DNA of 64,000 bases, taken from the NCBI RefSeq assembly GCF_000757885.1, contig NZ_JQCR01000001.1, forward strand, positions 1 through 64,000, in the 5' to 3' direction. The translations under genes were made by a program, and so were the position numbers. The notes under the pieces are model-generated. The model saw nothing but the letters and a program-made list of their open reading frames with translations. It ran no database searches and had not been told where the DNA came from. The stretch is from Paenibacillus wynnii. GTDB taxonomy: Bacteria; Bacillota; Bacilli; Paenibacillales; Paenibacillaceae. Of this stretch, positions 9,103 to 17,761 are shown piece by piece (within the stretch, counting starts at the first letter, position 1; the number at the start of each line of letters is the position of its first letter).

Positions 9103-9413
9103 TCCGTGTTCGCCTCCAGACTAATAACCATCATCCCTAGATCAGTCGCGACCCGAACTGCAAAGTAACCCTTACCATCAATGGTCATTCGCTGGTCTTG
9201 TTTGGGAATATACCCGAGTTCGGCGGAATCAACATACAAAACCGCCTTAACGAGCGATATCCCCTCAGCATAAGCTAGGGGGTGTTGGTCATCTGTAGCC
9301 TGGTCAAGTACTGCTTTAACCGACTGGCCGTCGATGATATGGACATCTGCGAATTCATTCAAGTTGAGAAATGTGTTCTGTGTGTCTAGTCGGATCTGGT
9401 CGCGGAGGTTCAT
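9099..9413 (-). CDS. Head-tail connector protein (lambda FII-like position)
   Basis: A 104-residue protein beginning MNLRDQIRLDTQNTFLNLNEFAD, followed by a beta-rich C-terminal part (GKGYFAVRVATDLGMMVISLE). Small proteins with this opening lie between the capsid gene and gpZ in lambda-type head modules and probably close the head. A GAGG site precedes the ATG. In this copy the C run at about 9421-9426, just upstream, has one more C than in the right copy; it lies outside the coding region. Confidence 0.6.
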   Translation of the reverse strand: MNLRDQIRLDTQNTFLNLNEFADVHIIDGQSVKAVLDQATDDQHPLAYAEGISLVKAVLYVDSAELGYIPKQDQRMTIDGKGYFAVRVATDLGMMVISLEANTD

Positions 9414-9427
9414 AACCTCGCCCCCCT

Positions 9428-9643
9428 TTATTCCTTATCTGCGTCTTTAGTTGATTTTGTTTCAGACTTTTCGTCCTTTTTATCAGACGCTGGTTCAGCT
9501 TTAAACACTGTCTTACCCTCTGCCTCAGCTACCGCCAAATCAATCAAACGATTCGCTTCTTTTTCAGTCAAATCAATGATTTCATCACCTTTTACATAAT
9601 CCTTGCCGTTATGCCGCACTTTACCTTTTGCAATAATAGCCAT
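9428..9643 (-). CDS. Small head-region protein with acidic/basic low-complexity tail
   Basis: A 71-residue protein. The first half (KGKVRHNGKDYVKGDEIIDLTEKEANRLIDL) is a compact beta-alpha motif found in small proteins after capsid genes, and it resembles the DUF7210/FI-like class. Residues 45-71 are a charged Lys/Glu/Asp/Ser tail. It follows the capsid gene by about 20 bases with a GGAGG site. Lambda FI has a comparable location and helps packaging; whether this protein does the same is unproven. Confidence 0.6.
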   Translation of the reverse strand: MAIIAKGKVRHNGKDYVKGDEIIDLTEKEANRLIDLAVAEAEGKTVFKAEPASDKKDEKSETKSTKDADKE

Positions 9644-9663
9644 TTATAATTTCCTCCTTTAGA

Positions 9664-10698
9664 TTAAAGAACTTTAGCAACTACCCAACCCGCTACATTC
9701 GCAGGAACAGCCAACGGACGGGACATCATTTGCAACCAGCGTTGAGCCGGTTCAATTGTCACCCACGATTGAGGTGTGATTTTACCCATCACACGAACAA
9801 ATTGTTCTGATTTAGGATCCATGATCACGTTCGCACCGTAGTGGAAAGTGAACTTGTCACGGCTGGACAACAGAGCCAGTGTTCCCACTGGAATGAACGG
9901 AACATCGGCCCCAGCATCGTTTGTATACGAGCCAGAATAACTGTAAATATCCAGACCAACATCACGCAGGCGTCCGTGATAGGTTACTCCATCCGGCAAT
10001 AGAGTAGTGTCAATGGTCCCGATGTCGAGTCCTTTGTTGTTCGCGAGCTCTAGCACTTTAGGGTGACGCATAATAGCAACAGCCACATCATAATCAGCAA
10101 GGACCATATCTGGAGTAGGTGCATTAGCATCCATAATAACCTTACGTTGGGCAGCCAAGAAGGCGATCGGATCAGATGCGGCATTGCTGAATAAATCAGT
10201 TCCTGACAGAGTTGCAATATTCGTGAAGTCATAATCGATGACCTGACTCACACCTTCACCAACCTGAGTAACCTTACCAGTGAACATGAGCTCAGCAGCC
10301 TGTTGAACAAGCCGACGAGTAATTGTATCTTGTAGTTCGATGATGTCCTTTGCCAGCAGTTTACGAGCTCTAACCTCTGGTTGATCCGGATTAAACAAAC
10401 TCTCGCCTGCTGCCCGTGTCTTGAGATCAATTGCTGTGATTGGTCTCGCTGGTTTGATTAGAGCCGGCTTATATTGCTTAGCAGTAAATCCAGTACGCAG
10501 GATAACCTTGCCTGGCTGCAGTTCAGATACATAAGGAGCAATAGGCTTATTCCCATTCATCGTTTGAATTTCGACGTTCTCCGTTTCGAAAGCCTCACCA
10601 TCTTGAAAAAACTTGTCCAGAATGTACGTGCTTGGTCCCGGTAACTGCCCAATCACTTTCAAAAGAGTAGGAAATGCATAAAGATCTTTGATGGCCAT
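9664..10698 (-). CDS. Major capsid protein (lambda gpE family)
   Basis: A 344-residue capsid protein of the lambda gpE family. Visible family features are the DLYAFPTLLKVIGQLPGPSTY opening, the PYVSELQPGKVI block near 52-64, the TRAAGE loop, and the TPDMVLADYDVAVAIMRHP and VPFIPVGTLALLSS segments in the C-terminal half. It forms the icosahedral shell together with the gpD-like decoration protein encoded just upstream. The right copy of this gene is cut by the window end. Confidence 0.93.
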   Translation of the reverse strand: MAIKDLYAFPTLLKVIGQLPGPSTYILDKFFQDGEAFETENVEIQTMNGNKPIAPYVSELQPGKVILRTGFTAKQYKPALIKPARPITAIDLKTRAAGESLFNPDQPEVRARKLLAKDIIELQDTITRRLVQQAAELMFTGKVTQVGEGVSQVIDYDFTNIATLSGTDLFSNAASDPIAFLAAQRKVIMDANAPTPDMVLADYDVAVAIMRHPKVLELANNKGLDIGTIDTTLLPDGVTYHGRLRDVGLDIYSYSGSYTNDAGADVPFIPVGTLALLSSRDKFTFHYGANVIMDPKSEQFVRVMGKITPQSWVTIEPAQRWLQMMSRPLAVPANVAGWVVAKVL

Positions 10699-10711
10699 TA
10701 GTAAAATCCCC

Positions 10712-11095
10712 CTATTCTACAACCCGTTTTGTGTAAAGTTTTGCGTTGTTCAGTGCGGCCTCATGTGTGGCGATAGTATCAGCGCCGCCAAATTTCAGGG
10801 CATTGCGGTTGAATTCCCCGGATGTATAAGCAGTTGCTCTCTGCAGAACAGTTCTGGCATCCACCTCAACATCAGCGAGCACCGCGACAGGAACTTTTTC
10901 AAGAGCAGGGACGGCGGCCGAGTTAACAACTGTGCAAATCCAGGTACCATCGGCAGTAAACCCAGTTCTAGCCAGAACAGTTCCTCGAGTAAAGAGCGCA
11001 CCTGCTGCCTGATTAATGATTATTGATTGAGTTACAATCGGCTGGACCATTCCGGCAATGAGATTGTCGTGTGGAATGCTTTCGTATGCTGTCAT
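10712..11095 (-). CDS. Head decoration protein (lambda gpD-like)
   Basis: A 127-residue protein in the D position between the protease/scaffold and the major capsid gene. It has the typical gpD features: an NLIAGMVQPIV opening, an AGALFTRGTVLARTG strand region near 34-48 and a VPVAVLADVEVDART segment. Such proteins bind as trimers on the expanded capsid and stabilise it. The gene ends 13 bases before the capsid gene. Confidence 0.85.
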   Translation of the reverse strand: MTAYESIPHDNLIAGMVQPIVTQSIIINQAAGALFTRGTVLARTGFTADGTWICTVVNSAAVPALEKVPVAVLADVEVDARTVLQRATAYTSGEFNRNALKFGGADTIATHEAALNNAKLYTKRVVE

Positions 11096-11481
11096 TATTT
11101 TTTACCTCCCGTCATATTCTTAATTTCCGCTAGGAGACCATCTGCCTCGACATCATAGGCTGCTTGAGGATTCGGTTTGTCGTTCGGCGCCTCGTCTGGA
11201 GCCACTGCATCCACTCCACTGTTGTTAGAGTCAGCAGCACGCCGTTGCCCTTCAACGGATATTCGCTCCGTGGAAGCTTTGACAATCTCAATAGCTGCAG
11301 TCGCCGCCGTGCCGCCATCAGTAATGGCCTTTGCCACAATCGCTGCTGCTCCAGGCGCTCCGGCTAGATCGTTAAGGTCGGTAATGCGCTGACGTTCAGC
11401 TGTAACACCTTCAGTTTTCCCAGCATTCAAAACCTCGTTGTAAAGGTCAGGATACTGTGCCTTCAATTCTTCTAATTTCAT
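11095..11481 (-). CDS. Nested scaffold protein from internal start (Nu3-like)
   Basis: An in-frame ATG at 11481 inside the protease gene is preceded by AAAGGA eleven bases upstream. It would give about 128 residues starting MKLEELKAQYPDLY, covering only the helical C-terminal part. In lambda, Nu3 scaffold is made in the same way from within gene C. The internal start and its ribosome site are visible; actual use is inferred. Confidence 0.5.
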   Translation of the reverse strand: MKLEELKAQYPDLYNEVLNAGKTEGVTAERQRITDLNDLAGAPGAAAIVAKAITDGGTAATAAIEIVKASTERISVEGQRRAADSNNSGVDAVAPDEAPNDKPNPQAAYDVEADGLLAEIKNMTGGKK

Positions 11482-12186
11482 CGACTTATCATTCCTTTCG
11501 CTTGTCTGCATAACTTGATTGACTGGCTCGATGCTGGCTTGGGCATCATAAATCGAATCATTTTTAAGAGCACTTCTCAGTAACTCATTTTTGAGTTTGT
11601 CTATTACATCTTGCGGGAGTTCGCTTCCTAAACTAAAGCTATTGCTTGCATCTACTTCTTCATCAAACAAAACTCCGTTCGCAAAACCTAATTGGACTGC
11701 TTTTTCAGCATTCATCCAAGTTGTTTTTTGCATCAAGTCTAGTATTTCGTTGTCCGGAAGTTTCGTTTTTGATTGGTAGACCTTAGCAATAGCTTTGTCT
11801 ACACCCTCCAACAATTCCAAAGTAGAGGCGTGGGCTACTTTGTCTCCATCTGTACCAGCTGCAGCATTATGAATCATCAGTTGTCCCAGCGGAGATACAT
11901 AAACTTCATCAGAAGCAAGCACAAAAAAAGTCGCCGCCGAAGCTGCAACCCCTGTAACTTTAGATTTAATTTTCCCTCTGTATTCCTTCAAAGCTGTGTA
12001 AATTTCACTCCCTGCGAATACAGATCCGCCGCCACTATTAATGTACAACTCAACATCATCACCACCAGCCTTTTCAAGCTCGCTTATGACACGTTGTGGC
12101 GATATTGTTTCCATGCCTAACCAATCATAAATCCATGAGTTCCCGCCGCTAACAACAGGACCATTAAGCTTGATCTTCTTCGACAA
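11095..12186 (-). CDS. ClpP-type head maturation protease fused to scaffold
   Basis: About 363 residues starting from the TTG at 12186, placed eleven bases after GGAGG; a GTG at 12198 overlaps that site and is less likely. Residues about 1-190 form a ClpP-like serine protease, with a GGGSVFAG strand, a nucleophile Ser in GVAASAATF and an active His in LMIHNAAAG. A linker follows, then a helical C-terminal part (MKLEELKAQYPDLYNEV onward) that probably works as scaffold. This matches lambda C/Nu3. It processes the prohead and is encoded between portal and gpD. Confidence 0.88.
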   Translation of the reverse strand: MSKKIKLNGPVVSGGNSWIYDWLGMETISPQRVISELEKAGGDDVELYINSGGGSVFAGSEIYTALKEYRGKIKSKVTGVAASAATFFVLASDEVYVSPLGQLMIHNAAAGTDGDKVAHASTLELLEGVDKAIAKVYQSKTKLPDNEILDLMQKTTWMNAEKAVQLGFANGVLFDEEVDASNSFSLGSELPQDVIDKLKNELLRSALKNDSIYDAQASIEPVNQVMQTSERNDKSMKLEELKAQYPDLYNEVLNAGKTEGVTAERQRITDLNDLAGAPGAAAIVAKAITDGGTAATAAIEIVKASTERISVEGQRRAADSNNSGVDAVAPDEAPNDKPNPQAAYDVEADGLLAEIKNMTGGKK

Positions 12187-13768
12187 TTTCTTTTTCACCT
12201 CCTTTCGGTAACGGAGTAGCTAGGCCGTATTCATCACGGATCTTCTGCTCATAGACCAGTTGTCGAACATTACTTTCATATTCAGTTCCCGTTAGCTCCG
12301 CTGCTTCACGCTGGCGAGTGCTCAGTCCGTTATCAATACGGGTAACAGCTGCATTAACTTCTTTGACCGGATCAAGCTGTCCTTGTGACGGTCCATTCCA
12401 TTCGGCCTTTGTATAAGCCTTAAACAACAATGGATCATCGAATATACCCGGCGCATCAATCCGGCCTTTTATTACTGCCTCTGCAAACCACTCCTCGTAG
12501 ATTGGCTGACAAAAGTCTGCGGACATCCAAGCCCGGCGCATCCTGAACATCTTCCATGCTTCAAGCAGGGCGGCTCTCGACGCTGAATAGGACGAGGTAA
12601 AGTGTTTCAGCAACAGTTCGTAAGGAATTTCTAAAGATGCCCCTACCTGTCTCAGAATCGCTGTAACGAACGGATCAAAACCCGCGTTTGGTCGGCTGGG
12701 ATCTGCAAATACGGCCTTTTCGCCAGGCTCCAAAAATTGAACAGCTCCATTGCCTAGTCGCAGGTCCCCGCCATCAGAGGGCGGCAATGGCTCGCCAGTT
12801 GGATTGTCGATAGGATCACCACTTGAACCCAAGCCGAATTGATCAGCATCCTCCGGGTTAGGGGTTTCCACAAACACCGTAAACATTGCTGAAATCACGG
12901 CAGCCATAAGTTCAGCCTCGGTGTATCGGTCCAACTGTTTAAGCGACTCAATGACCGGGGCCAGTAGTGGCACACCACGCCGCTGCTCTGGCCGCTCCGC
13001 CTCCATGAGATGGAGTACATTGCGGCGTCCACTCTGTTGTCCTATGACCTCAACGCGTGTCCATTTGGTGTTCGTAAGTCTCGTCGACCCCGGATGCTTG
13101 TCGGAAAAGTGGTATGCAACTACCATCCCATCATTATCAACCTCAACCCCACTGCTGATCTTATCGTTAAGACTCTCATTCAGCGGACTATTACAACGGT
13201 CGGCCTCAATTAACCGGACCCGCAGATCATAGGTCGAATGTTTTCGCGGCAATAGTGGCAGTAGAACAAATGCGTCACCCGACATCATCCAGCTTAGGAA
13301 TGCTAATTGCTGAAGCTCGTAAAAATTGTGCATCCCTGCCGCATCGCAGTCCTTGGAGTCGGCCCATAGCGCAAATTCGCGCTCAATCTGCCTCCGGAGT
13401 TGCCGAGATTGATCATCATTCAGGCGCAAAAAATCGGCATCGAAGGATGGTTTAACTTTCAGCCCCGTGCCGATTATGCTTGTTCTCATCGTTTTGATTG
13501 CGCCGTTTGCCAAAGACCCACCCATGTAAAGGTCGCGGGCCCGAGGCCTGAGTGATTCGAGGTTCTCGTGGATGTCCTCTTCGGCGTCTCCGGCCACTGG
13601 ATTCCAAGCGGTAAGTGACTTTTTACGGCGGCTTGCACCGTGATCACCGTAACCTTGGTTAAAAACTTGTTGTACCGCTTGATGCCTGGCAATGTCAGTC
13701 CGCGCTTGTTCGCGTTTTAAGGCGTATCCCGGAGCTACCGATCCAATTACTTGATCTAGCCAACTCAT
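12164..13768 (-). CDS. Portal protein (lambda gpB family)
   Basis: A 534-residue portal of the lambda family. Family signs are the SWLDQVIGSVAPGYALKRE opening, the LRPRARDLYMGGSLANGAIKT block near 70-90, the GTGLKVKPS turn, and the conserved LEIPYELLLKHFTSSYSASRAALLEAW region near 400. It forms the dodecameric channel at one capsid vertex and docks the terminase. Its start overlaps the end of the small upstream gene, and its end overlaps the protease gene, so translation is coupled. Confidence 0.95.
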   Translation of the reverse strand: MSWLDQVIGSVAPGYALKREQARTDIARHQAVQQVFNQGYGDHGASRRKKSLTAWNPVAGDAEEDIHENLESLRPRARDLYMGGSLANGAIKTMRTSIIGTGLKVKPSFDADFLRLNDDQSRQLRRQIEREFALWADSKDCDAAGMHNFYELQQLAFLSWMMSGDAFVLLPLLPRKHSTYDLRVRLIEADRCNSPLNESLNDKISSGVEVDNDGMVVAYHFSDKHPGSTRLTNTKWTRVEVIGQQSGRRNVLHLMEAERPEQRRGVPLLAPVIESLKQLDRYTEAELMAAVISAMFTVFVETPNPEDADQFGLGSSGDPIDNPTGEPLPPSDGGDLRLGNGAVQFLEPGEKAVFADPSRPNAGFDPFVTAILRQVGASLEIPYELLLKHFTSSYSASRAALLEAWKMFRMRRAWMSADFCQPIYEEWFAEAVIKGRIDAPGIFDDPLLFKAYTKAEWNGPSQGQLDPVKEVNAAVTRIDNGLSTRQREAAELTGTEYESNVRQLVYEQKIRDEYGLATPLPKGGEKEIVEEDQA

Positions 13769-14004
13769 AGGTCAGTGGGAACATACCTGCGCACCCTGCT
13801 TCGCTTACTCAAACCCGAAGCCTCTCTCACACATTCGTTTACTTGCTTCTGCCAATATTTTATTTGATCCATGACATCAGTGATGTCAACGCGCGTCAAG
13901 GACCGTGTACCGATGGTGTATGACTGGCCAGTTGATAGCGCAAGTTCTGCGGCGAGCCACGATTCAAGATGGGCTTGTGCTACTTCATGTGTATATAAAG
14001 GCAT
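13765..14004 (-). CDS. DUF6148-like small protein (lambda gpW position)
   Basis: I start this at the ATG at 14004, ten bases after AAGGAGG, which gives 79 residues beginning MPLYTHEVAQAHLESWL. The alanine-rich helix plus TGQSYTIGTRSLTRVDITDV block is typical of the DUF6148 family found between large terminase and portal genes in Gram-positive phages. Lambda gpW holds the same position and joins head to tail. Function here is inferred from position. Confidence 0.7.
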   Translation of the reverse strand: MPLYTHEVAQAHLESWLAAELALSTGQSYTIGTRSLTRVDITDVMDQIKYWQKQVNECVREASGLSKRSRVRRYVPTDL

Positions 14005-14028
14005 TTCCTTTTCACCTCCTTTCAAATT

Positions 14029-15861
14029 TTAAACACTACTCGGCGTACCTCGGCGTCTCGATGTCTTCGGATGGACCTTTTGCGCACCTTCCCCAACTGC
14101 CATCGGCAACATCTCATCCAGATCAGGACTCAGAAGCTCAATCAGAGCAAGGTGATAAACGTGTAAGTCAAAAGGTTCATTGCGCTTTCGGATTGGCTGC
14201 CAAATCTGATACGTGACACCCATCTTCTTTTTAGTGACGAGCGTCTCAGCTGTAAGCCCGAGATAATACTCCTCGTTGTACCCTCGGTTATCATGACCAG
14301 GCTTATTCGCCGGGTAATGGCAGTAGCCTGGTCCATAACGTTTACGCTTTAAATCATTTGTCACGCGGTACTTTCCCTCGTCTACCCCGATTCGAATAAC
14401 CGTTGCTTTGTAGCGGTTGTTGTTGGTGTATCCATTGTACAAAGGGACGTAACCACCATTCTCCTTACCTTCGCCTTTGATGGCGTAAATGCGTCTTCCT
14501 AACCGAGCAGCGCAAAACTTGTACACACTACCTGTATAGTGACCGCCTGAATCTATAAAGGATCCTACGATCCCAAAGGAACGGCCATGAGTATCTTTCC
14601 ACTTCCGTTTAAGAAACTCATCAAGCTCTTCCCATACTCGTGACTGTTCCAGGTCTCCATGAATAACATGATACCTAATTCCCCAAGACTCACGACCTGA
14701 TCCCCAACCCTTGACCTCGATTTCGAAACGATTGTCCTGAGTATCTACTGTAGCCGTTAAGATCTTCACGCCTTCCGGAACGTCAGCCTCGTATTCCTCA
14801 CCGCGATGCATTAGTTCATTCTCATCCAGCTTCTCTCCAGTTGCTCGCCACGTTTCGCCCATGACTGTGTTCGTCCAAACCTGAAGCATTTCAGGATCGT
14901 CCTTGGCTTCCAAAAATCCTGAAACGATTTTCTTCCAAGTTACCCATGGACTCACTATTTGTGAAAGGTGGAAGCCACGGCGGAACGGATGTTTCTGTCT
15001 AGCTACCCATTGGCCTGTGCCGGACTTCCATTCTTTTTCGGAAGAGATACCACCACACTCTCGACACGCCCCGTTTACCTGAATGACTTCTCCAGTTTCG
15101 TCACGAGTAAATTTCAGGTTGCCGAAATCCAGTGCCTGCAGTTCACTGCAACACGGACATGGGAGCCGCCATTGTTCTTGAGTGCTGTCCAAGTATAGAC
15201 GGTTGATACGTGAGGTCTCTTCCACCAGCGGCGTAGAAACAAAAACGTGCTTACGGTTATAGAAAGTTGTCGTTCGCTTTTTAACCAGGTCAACCGGATC
15301 TCCCTCAGTACCGGCTGATGTCGGGAAGCGATCCACTTCATCGGCGAGTATGACTCTGACCGAACGAGAGGATAACTGGGCTGGTGAATTAGCACCAACC
15401 AATTGCAGGTAACCTCCCGGGAAACTCTTTTTAGCAATGGTGTTACTGGCAGAACGTCCCTTTGCTGCGGCGAACACACTCCGAAGCCGAGGACTGGCGT
15501 TGATCATTGGAGTGATCCGCTCTTGAGATACCGACTTGATCAGTTGCTTATCCGGTAACATGTAGATCATAGGGTAAGGTTCCTGGTCAGCAAAAAATCC
15601 CGCTATGTTCAGCAGAATTTCAGATTTACCCACCTGAGCAGAGGCCATTATCGCTACCTCTTCCACGGTTGGATCGTTCATGCAGTTCATAATCTCTTTG
15701 GTATATGGTGATCGTTCAGTTCTCCACGGACCCGGTTCGGCGCTGGCCTCTTTACTCAGCACCCTATGCTCTTCCGCCCACTCCGACACTGTCATAGGCG
15801 GCTTGGGTTCCCACATACGGGCGATTTGTTTAAACAGCATCTCCGTCTTCTTCGAAATCAT
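14029..15861 (-). CDS. Terminase large subunit (lambda gpA family)
   Basis: About 610 residues from the ATG at 15861; the frame is open to a TTG at 15885 inside the small subunit gene. Domain order: an N-terminal ATPase with a deviant Walker A (MASAQVGKSE) and Walker B (VRVILADEVDRF), a CPCC/CREC zinc-binding pair near residues 245-280, then the C-terminal nuclease with DTQDNRFEIEVKGWG and FIDSGGHYT acid residues. It cuts and pumps phage DNA into the prohead. Membership in the gpA family predicts cos-type packaging, although that is not proven here. Confidence 0.95.
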   Translation of the reverse strand: MISKKTEMLFKQIARMWEPKPPMTVSEWAEEHRVLSKEASAEPGPWRTERSPYTKEIMNCMNDPTVEEVAIMASAQVGKSEILLNIAGFFADQEPYPMIYMLPDKQLIKSVSQERITPMINASPRLRSVFAAAKGRSASNTIAKKSFPGGYLQLVGANSPAQLSSRSVRVILADEVDRFPTSAGTEGDPVDLVKKRTTTFYNRKHVFVSTPLVEETSRINRLYLDSTQEQWRLPCPCCSELQALDFGNLKFTRDETGEVIQVNGACRECGGISSEKEWKSGTGQWVARQKHPFRRGFHLSQIVSPWVTWKKIVSGFLEAKDDPEMLQVWTNTVMGETWRATGEKLDENELMHRGEEYEADVPEGVKILTATVDTQDNRFEIEVKGWGSGRESWGIRYHVIHGDLEQSRVWEELDEFLKRKWKDTHGRSFGIVGSFIDSGGHYTGSVYKFCAARLGRRIYAIKGEGKENGGYVPLYNGYTNNNRYKATVIRIGVDEGKYRVTNDLKRKRYGPGYCHYPANKPGHDNRGYNEEYYLGLTAETLVTKKKMGVTYQIWQPIRKRNEPFDLHVYHLALIELLSPDLDEMLPMAVGEGAQKVHPKTSRRRGTPSSV

Positions 15862-16372
15862 CACCGTCACCCGCCTTTCGATCAAACAACGCGGGGTTGT
15901 ACTCAGTCAAACCTTTCAGTACAGAAGCTATCTCGTGATTCAGAACCTGTTCAACCTTTGATGAAGGTTCACCGTCAAGCTGTGGACTTACTCTTGATGG
16001 GATCGCAAGCAATTTCGTCTTAGCTGTGATGATCATATTGCCCATTAAGATCTTCACATCATCTGAAGAGTGCATATTTCCCTGTATTTCAGCCAGCTCC
16101 AACGCTGCTTTTTCGGACTTTATGCGTTCATGCTCCGTCTTGTAGTCCGTATATGTCGGCTTTCCATCGTCTTTAGCGCCACCGGATACGTGTAAAATGT
16201 ATGCTTGAACAGAATCGGAGAGGATGTATTTGCCTCTTCCTATCTGAAAAAGTATCCTATCGCGGGTTAATTGGCGTACCCACTGAGGAGTTTTACCAAT
16301 GATCGCAGCCAGCTCCGCAGTTGAAACCTCGTCCACTTGTTTTTTGATTTCCTTTTGTTTCGCTTTCGCCAA
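15830..16372 (-). CDS. Terminase small subunit (lambda Nu1-like)
   Basis: A 180-residue protein starting at TTG. Residues 17-60 form a winged helix-turn-helix (STAELAAIIGKTPQWVRQLTRDRIL, then GRGKYILSDSV) like lambda Nu1, which binds cos. A long helix follows (YKTEHERIKSEKAALELAEIQG) and the C-terminus is acidic. It recruits the large subunit encoded right after it, with overlapping reading frames. Three copies of TTTCGCTTT near its start are candidate binding sites. Confidence 0.88.
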   Translation of the reverse strand: MAKAKQKEIKKQVDEVSTAELAAIIGKTPQWVRQLTRDRILFQIGRGKYILSDSVQAYILHVSGGAKDDGKPTYTDYKTEHERIKSEKAALELAEIQGNMHSSDDVKILMGNMIITAKTKLLAIPSRVSPQLDGEPSSKVEQVLNHEIASVLKGLTEYNPALFDRKAGDGDDFEEDGDAV

Positions 16373-16489
16373 TTAACCCGCCTCACTTTCGCTTTGAACC
16401 GCAGCAGCTCTATAAGTATTTTTTATTGATTAATTTGAAGTGAAAAATAAAAACACCATCCCTTGGTCACTCAGAAAGGGAAAGCGAAA
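16358..16489. promoter_or_regulatory. Candidate terminase binding sites (cosB/R-like repeats)
   Basis: The motif TTTCGCTTT occurs at 16358-16366 and 16387-16395, and inverted at 16481-16489. The inverted copy reads CGCTTTCCCTTTCT on the minus strand, close to the lambda R-site core CGTTTCCTTTCT that Nu1 binds. All three cluster at the start of the Nu1-like gene, as R sites do in lambda. The nick site itself is not identified; a GC-rich stretch near 16525-16545 is a possible cosN. Confidence 0.4.
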
Positions 16490-16739
16490 GTAAATTTTAA
16501 AAATAAAAACTGTTTGGATTTCGGGCTCACGCGCACCCGCACCTATCTGGAAGCTCCAGAAGGACCCAAATATCCTGAGCTTTTTATTTATTCACACACT
16601 CTCACGGCTTCTATAAGCCCGATACAGCCATCGAACGCCTGATTAATCTATTAACTCTATCTAATCATTGCAACGGCAACACGACAGCTAAGGACTGGCA
16701 AGCGCACGACATAACACGTTATCTTTATTGTTGTACCGC
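16374..16739. other. Non-coding gap upstream of the small terminase, probable cos region
   Basis: I see no convincing gene in this 366-base stretch. It holds two of the three R-like repeats, AT-rich blocks at about 16425-16455 and 16495-16515, and a GC-rich segment at about 16525-16545. In lambda-type phages cos lies here. Confidence 0.5.
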
Positions 16740-16973
16740 TTAACTCTTTAAGGGTTGTAACTCTAATCCATTATCTTTAGCCCATCCGTTGTACTCTGCA
16801 AGAGCAATATCCATGCGTCTATTGTGCAGGTCTAACTGTTGCCGATTAAGCTCTGCTATCTCAGTGTGGTGCTCAATCGCTCTCTCAATCTGCTTTCCTA
16901 ATCTGTCATGTTCTTCAAACCACGCTGTCATCTGTTGCTCATACAGTTGGTTCTCAGTTAACTGTTCTTCCAT
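16740..16973 (-). CDS. Small helical protein, unknown
   Basis: A 77-residue, mostly helical protein rich in Gln, Glu and His (EEQLTENQLYEQQM, then IERAIEHHTEIAELNRQQ). A GAGAGGGG site precedes its ATG. It stands alone between the integrase and the small terminase in the non-coding region. I do not recognise a family. Small genes in this position are sometimes HNH or packaging accessories, but no motif supports either here. Confidence 0.55.
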   Translation of the reverse strand: MEEQLTENQLYEQQMTAWFEEHDRLGKQIERAIEHHTEIAELNRQQLDLHNRRMDIALAEYNGWAKDNGLELQPLKS

Positions 16974-17592
16974 TGTCTTTACCCCTCTCTATTTAAAACC
17001 ACGGTTGTAAGTAGAACTACATCCCCATGTACCTTACTTCGCCTTCACCTCATCAGCTTTTGGGGTTTAGATTATGGGCTTACTCTCTGTGTGAATACAA
17101 AAAGGCCACTCTTTAATAGCAGTGACCTCGACGTTCTATATGTTTGAGGGGTCGGATCTGATACCTCGTAGTCTATTTATAGCACTAAAGTTACGTTGTC
17201 GCGTATTAAGACCTTACAAGATTAAAGAAAGAAGGGATAAAGAAGGCGACATTGCCTCGCCCTGCCTACGGCATTCCCCACGCTAGCCCTGAATAAAAAT
17301 CGATTCATCGCTGTGTGTTTTAAACGATCTCTTTCTTCAGGCTTTAGGATCAAAATCATACGTACGCTACGCTCCGTATTAAGATCTTACTCCCTAGTTA
17401 CTTTGGTGTAAGAACAAGATCATTATAACGGGATATGAGAAAACGTCCTAATCCCAAAATCGTCCATTTTGGCAGATATTTTTCACGAATGCTCGTTATT
17501 ACGAATGTATGCTCTGTTATTTGGACTTATCCAAATTGTTATTGAGTGAAAGAACGTCGATTTGTACCATTCACACCCTCTGCCAAGCAGTT

Positions 17593-17637
17593 TGCTGGTT
17601 GCTGTGCTGGTTGCTCGGAAAAATTCTGCTGGTTGCT
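17593..17637. repeat. Three copies of an 11-bp direct repeat
   Basis: TGCTGGTTGCT occurs exactly at 17593-17603, 17605-17615 and 17627-17637. The spacing is 12 and 22 bases from start to start, close to one and two helical turns, as for protein binding sites placed on one face of DNA. No gene overlaps them convincingly. Confidence 0.75.
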
Positions 17638-17682
17638 ATCACCCTCAAAGCCTTGCGGGGCATGGGGTTTTATAGTTGCAAG

Positions 17683-17761
17683 AGAGAGCAGCCAGCCGTT
17701 GTGTTGCCCCTGCGGATCATGTCCGTGGCTGAGCAATTGTTTGTGTCGGCTGCTGCTCTCT
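17683..17761. repeat. Imperfect inverted repeat (long hairpin) downstream of integrase
   Basis: AGAGAGCAGCCAGCC at 17683-17697 pairs with GGCTGCTGCTCTCT at 17748-17761 with one bulged C, leaving a loop of about 50 bases that contains a smaller CGGA/TCCG hairpin. It lies about 113 bases beyond the integrase stop on the integrase transcript. There is no U-run on that strand, so it is not a standard terminator for int. Confidence 0.6.

Larger units (their letters stand above)
1..10490. repeat. Left copy of terminal redundancy (matches 53511-64000)
   Basis: This block matches 53511-64000 almost base for base with a net offset of 53,510. Differences seen: A4 against A5 near base 20, T3 against T4 near base 86, A against C at about 162, an extra C near 193, G3 against G4 near 679, an extra G near 786, and C6 against C5 near 9425. 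Clustering of indels in the first 800 bases is typical of a low-coverage contig end. I infer assembly past the origin of a circular or concatemeric phage genome rather than a real duplication. Confidence 0.9.
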
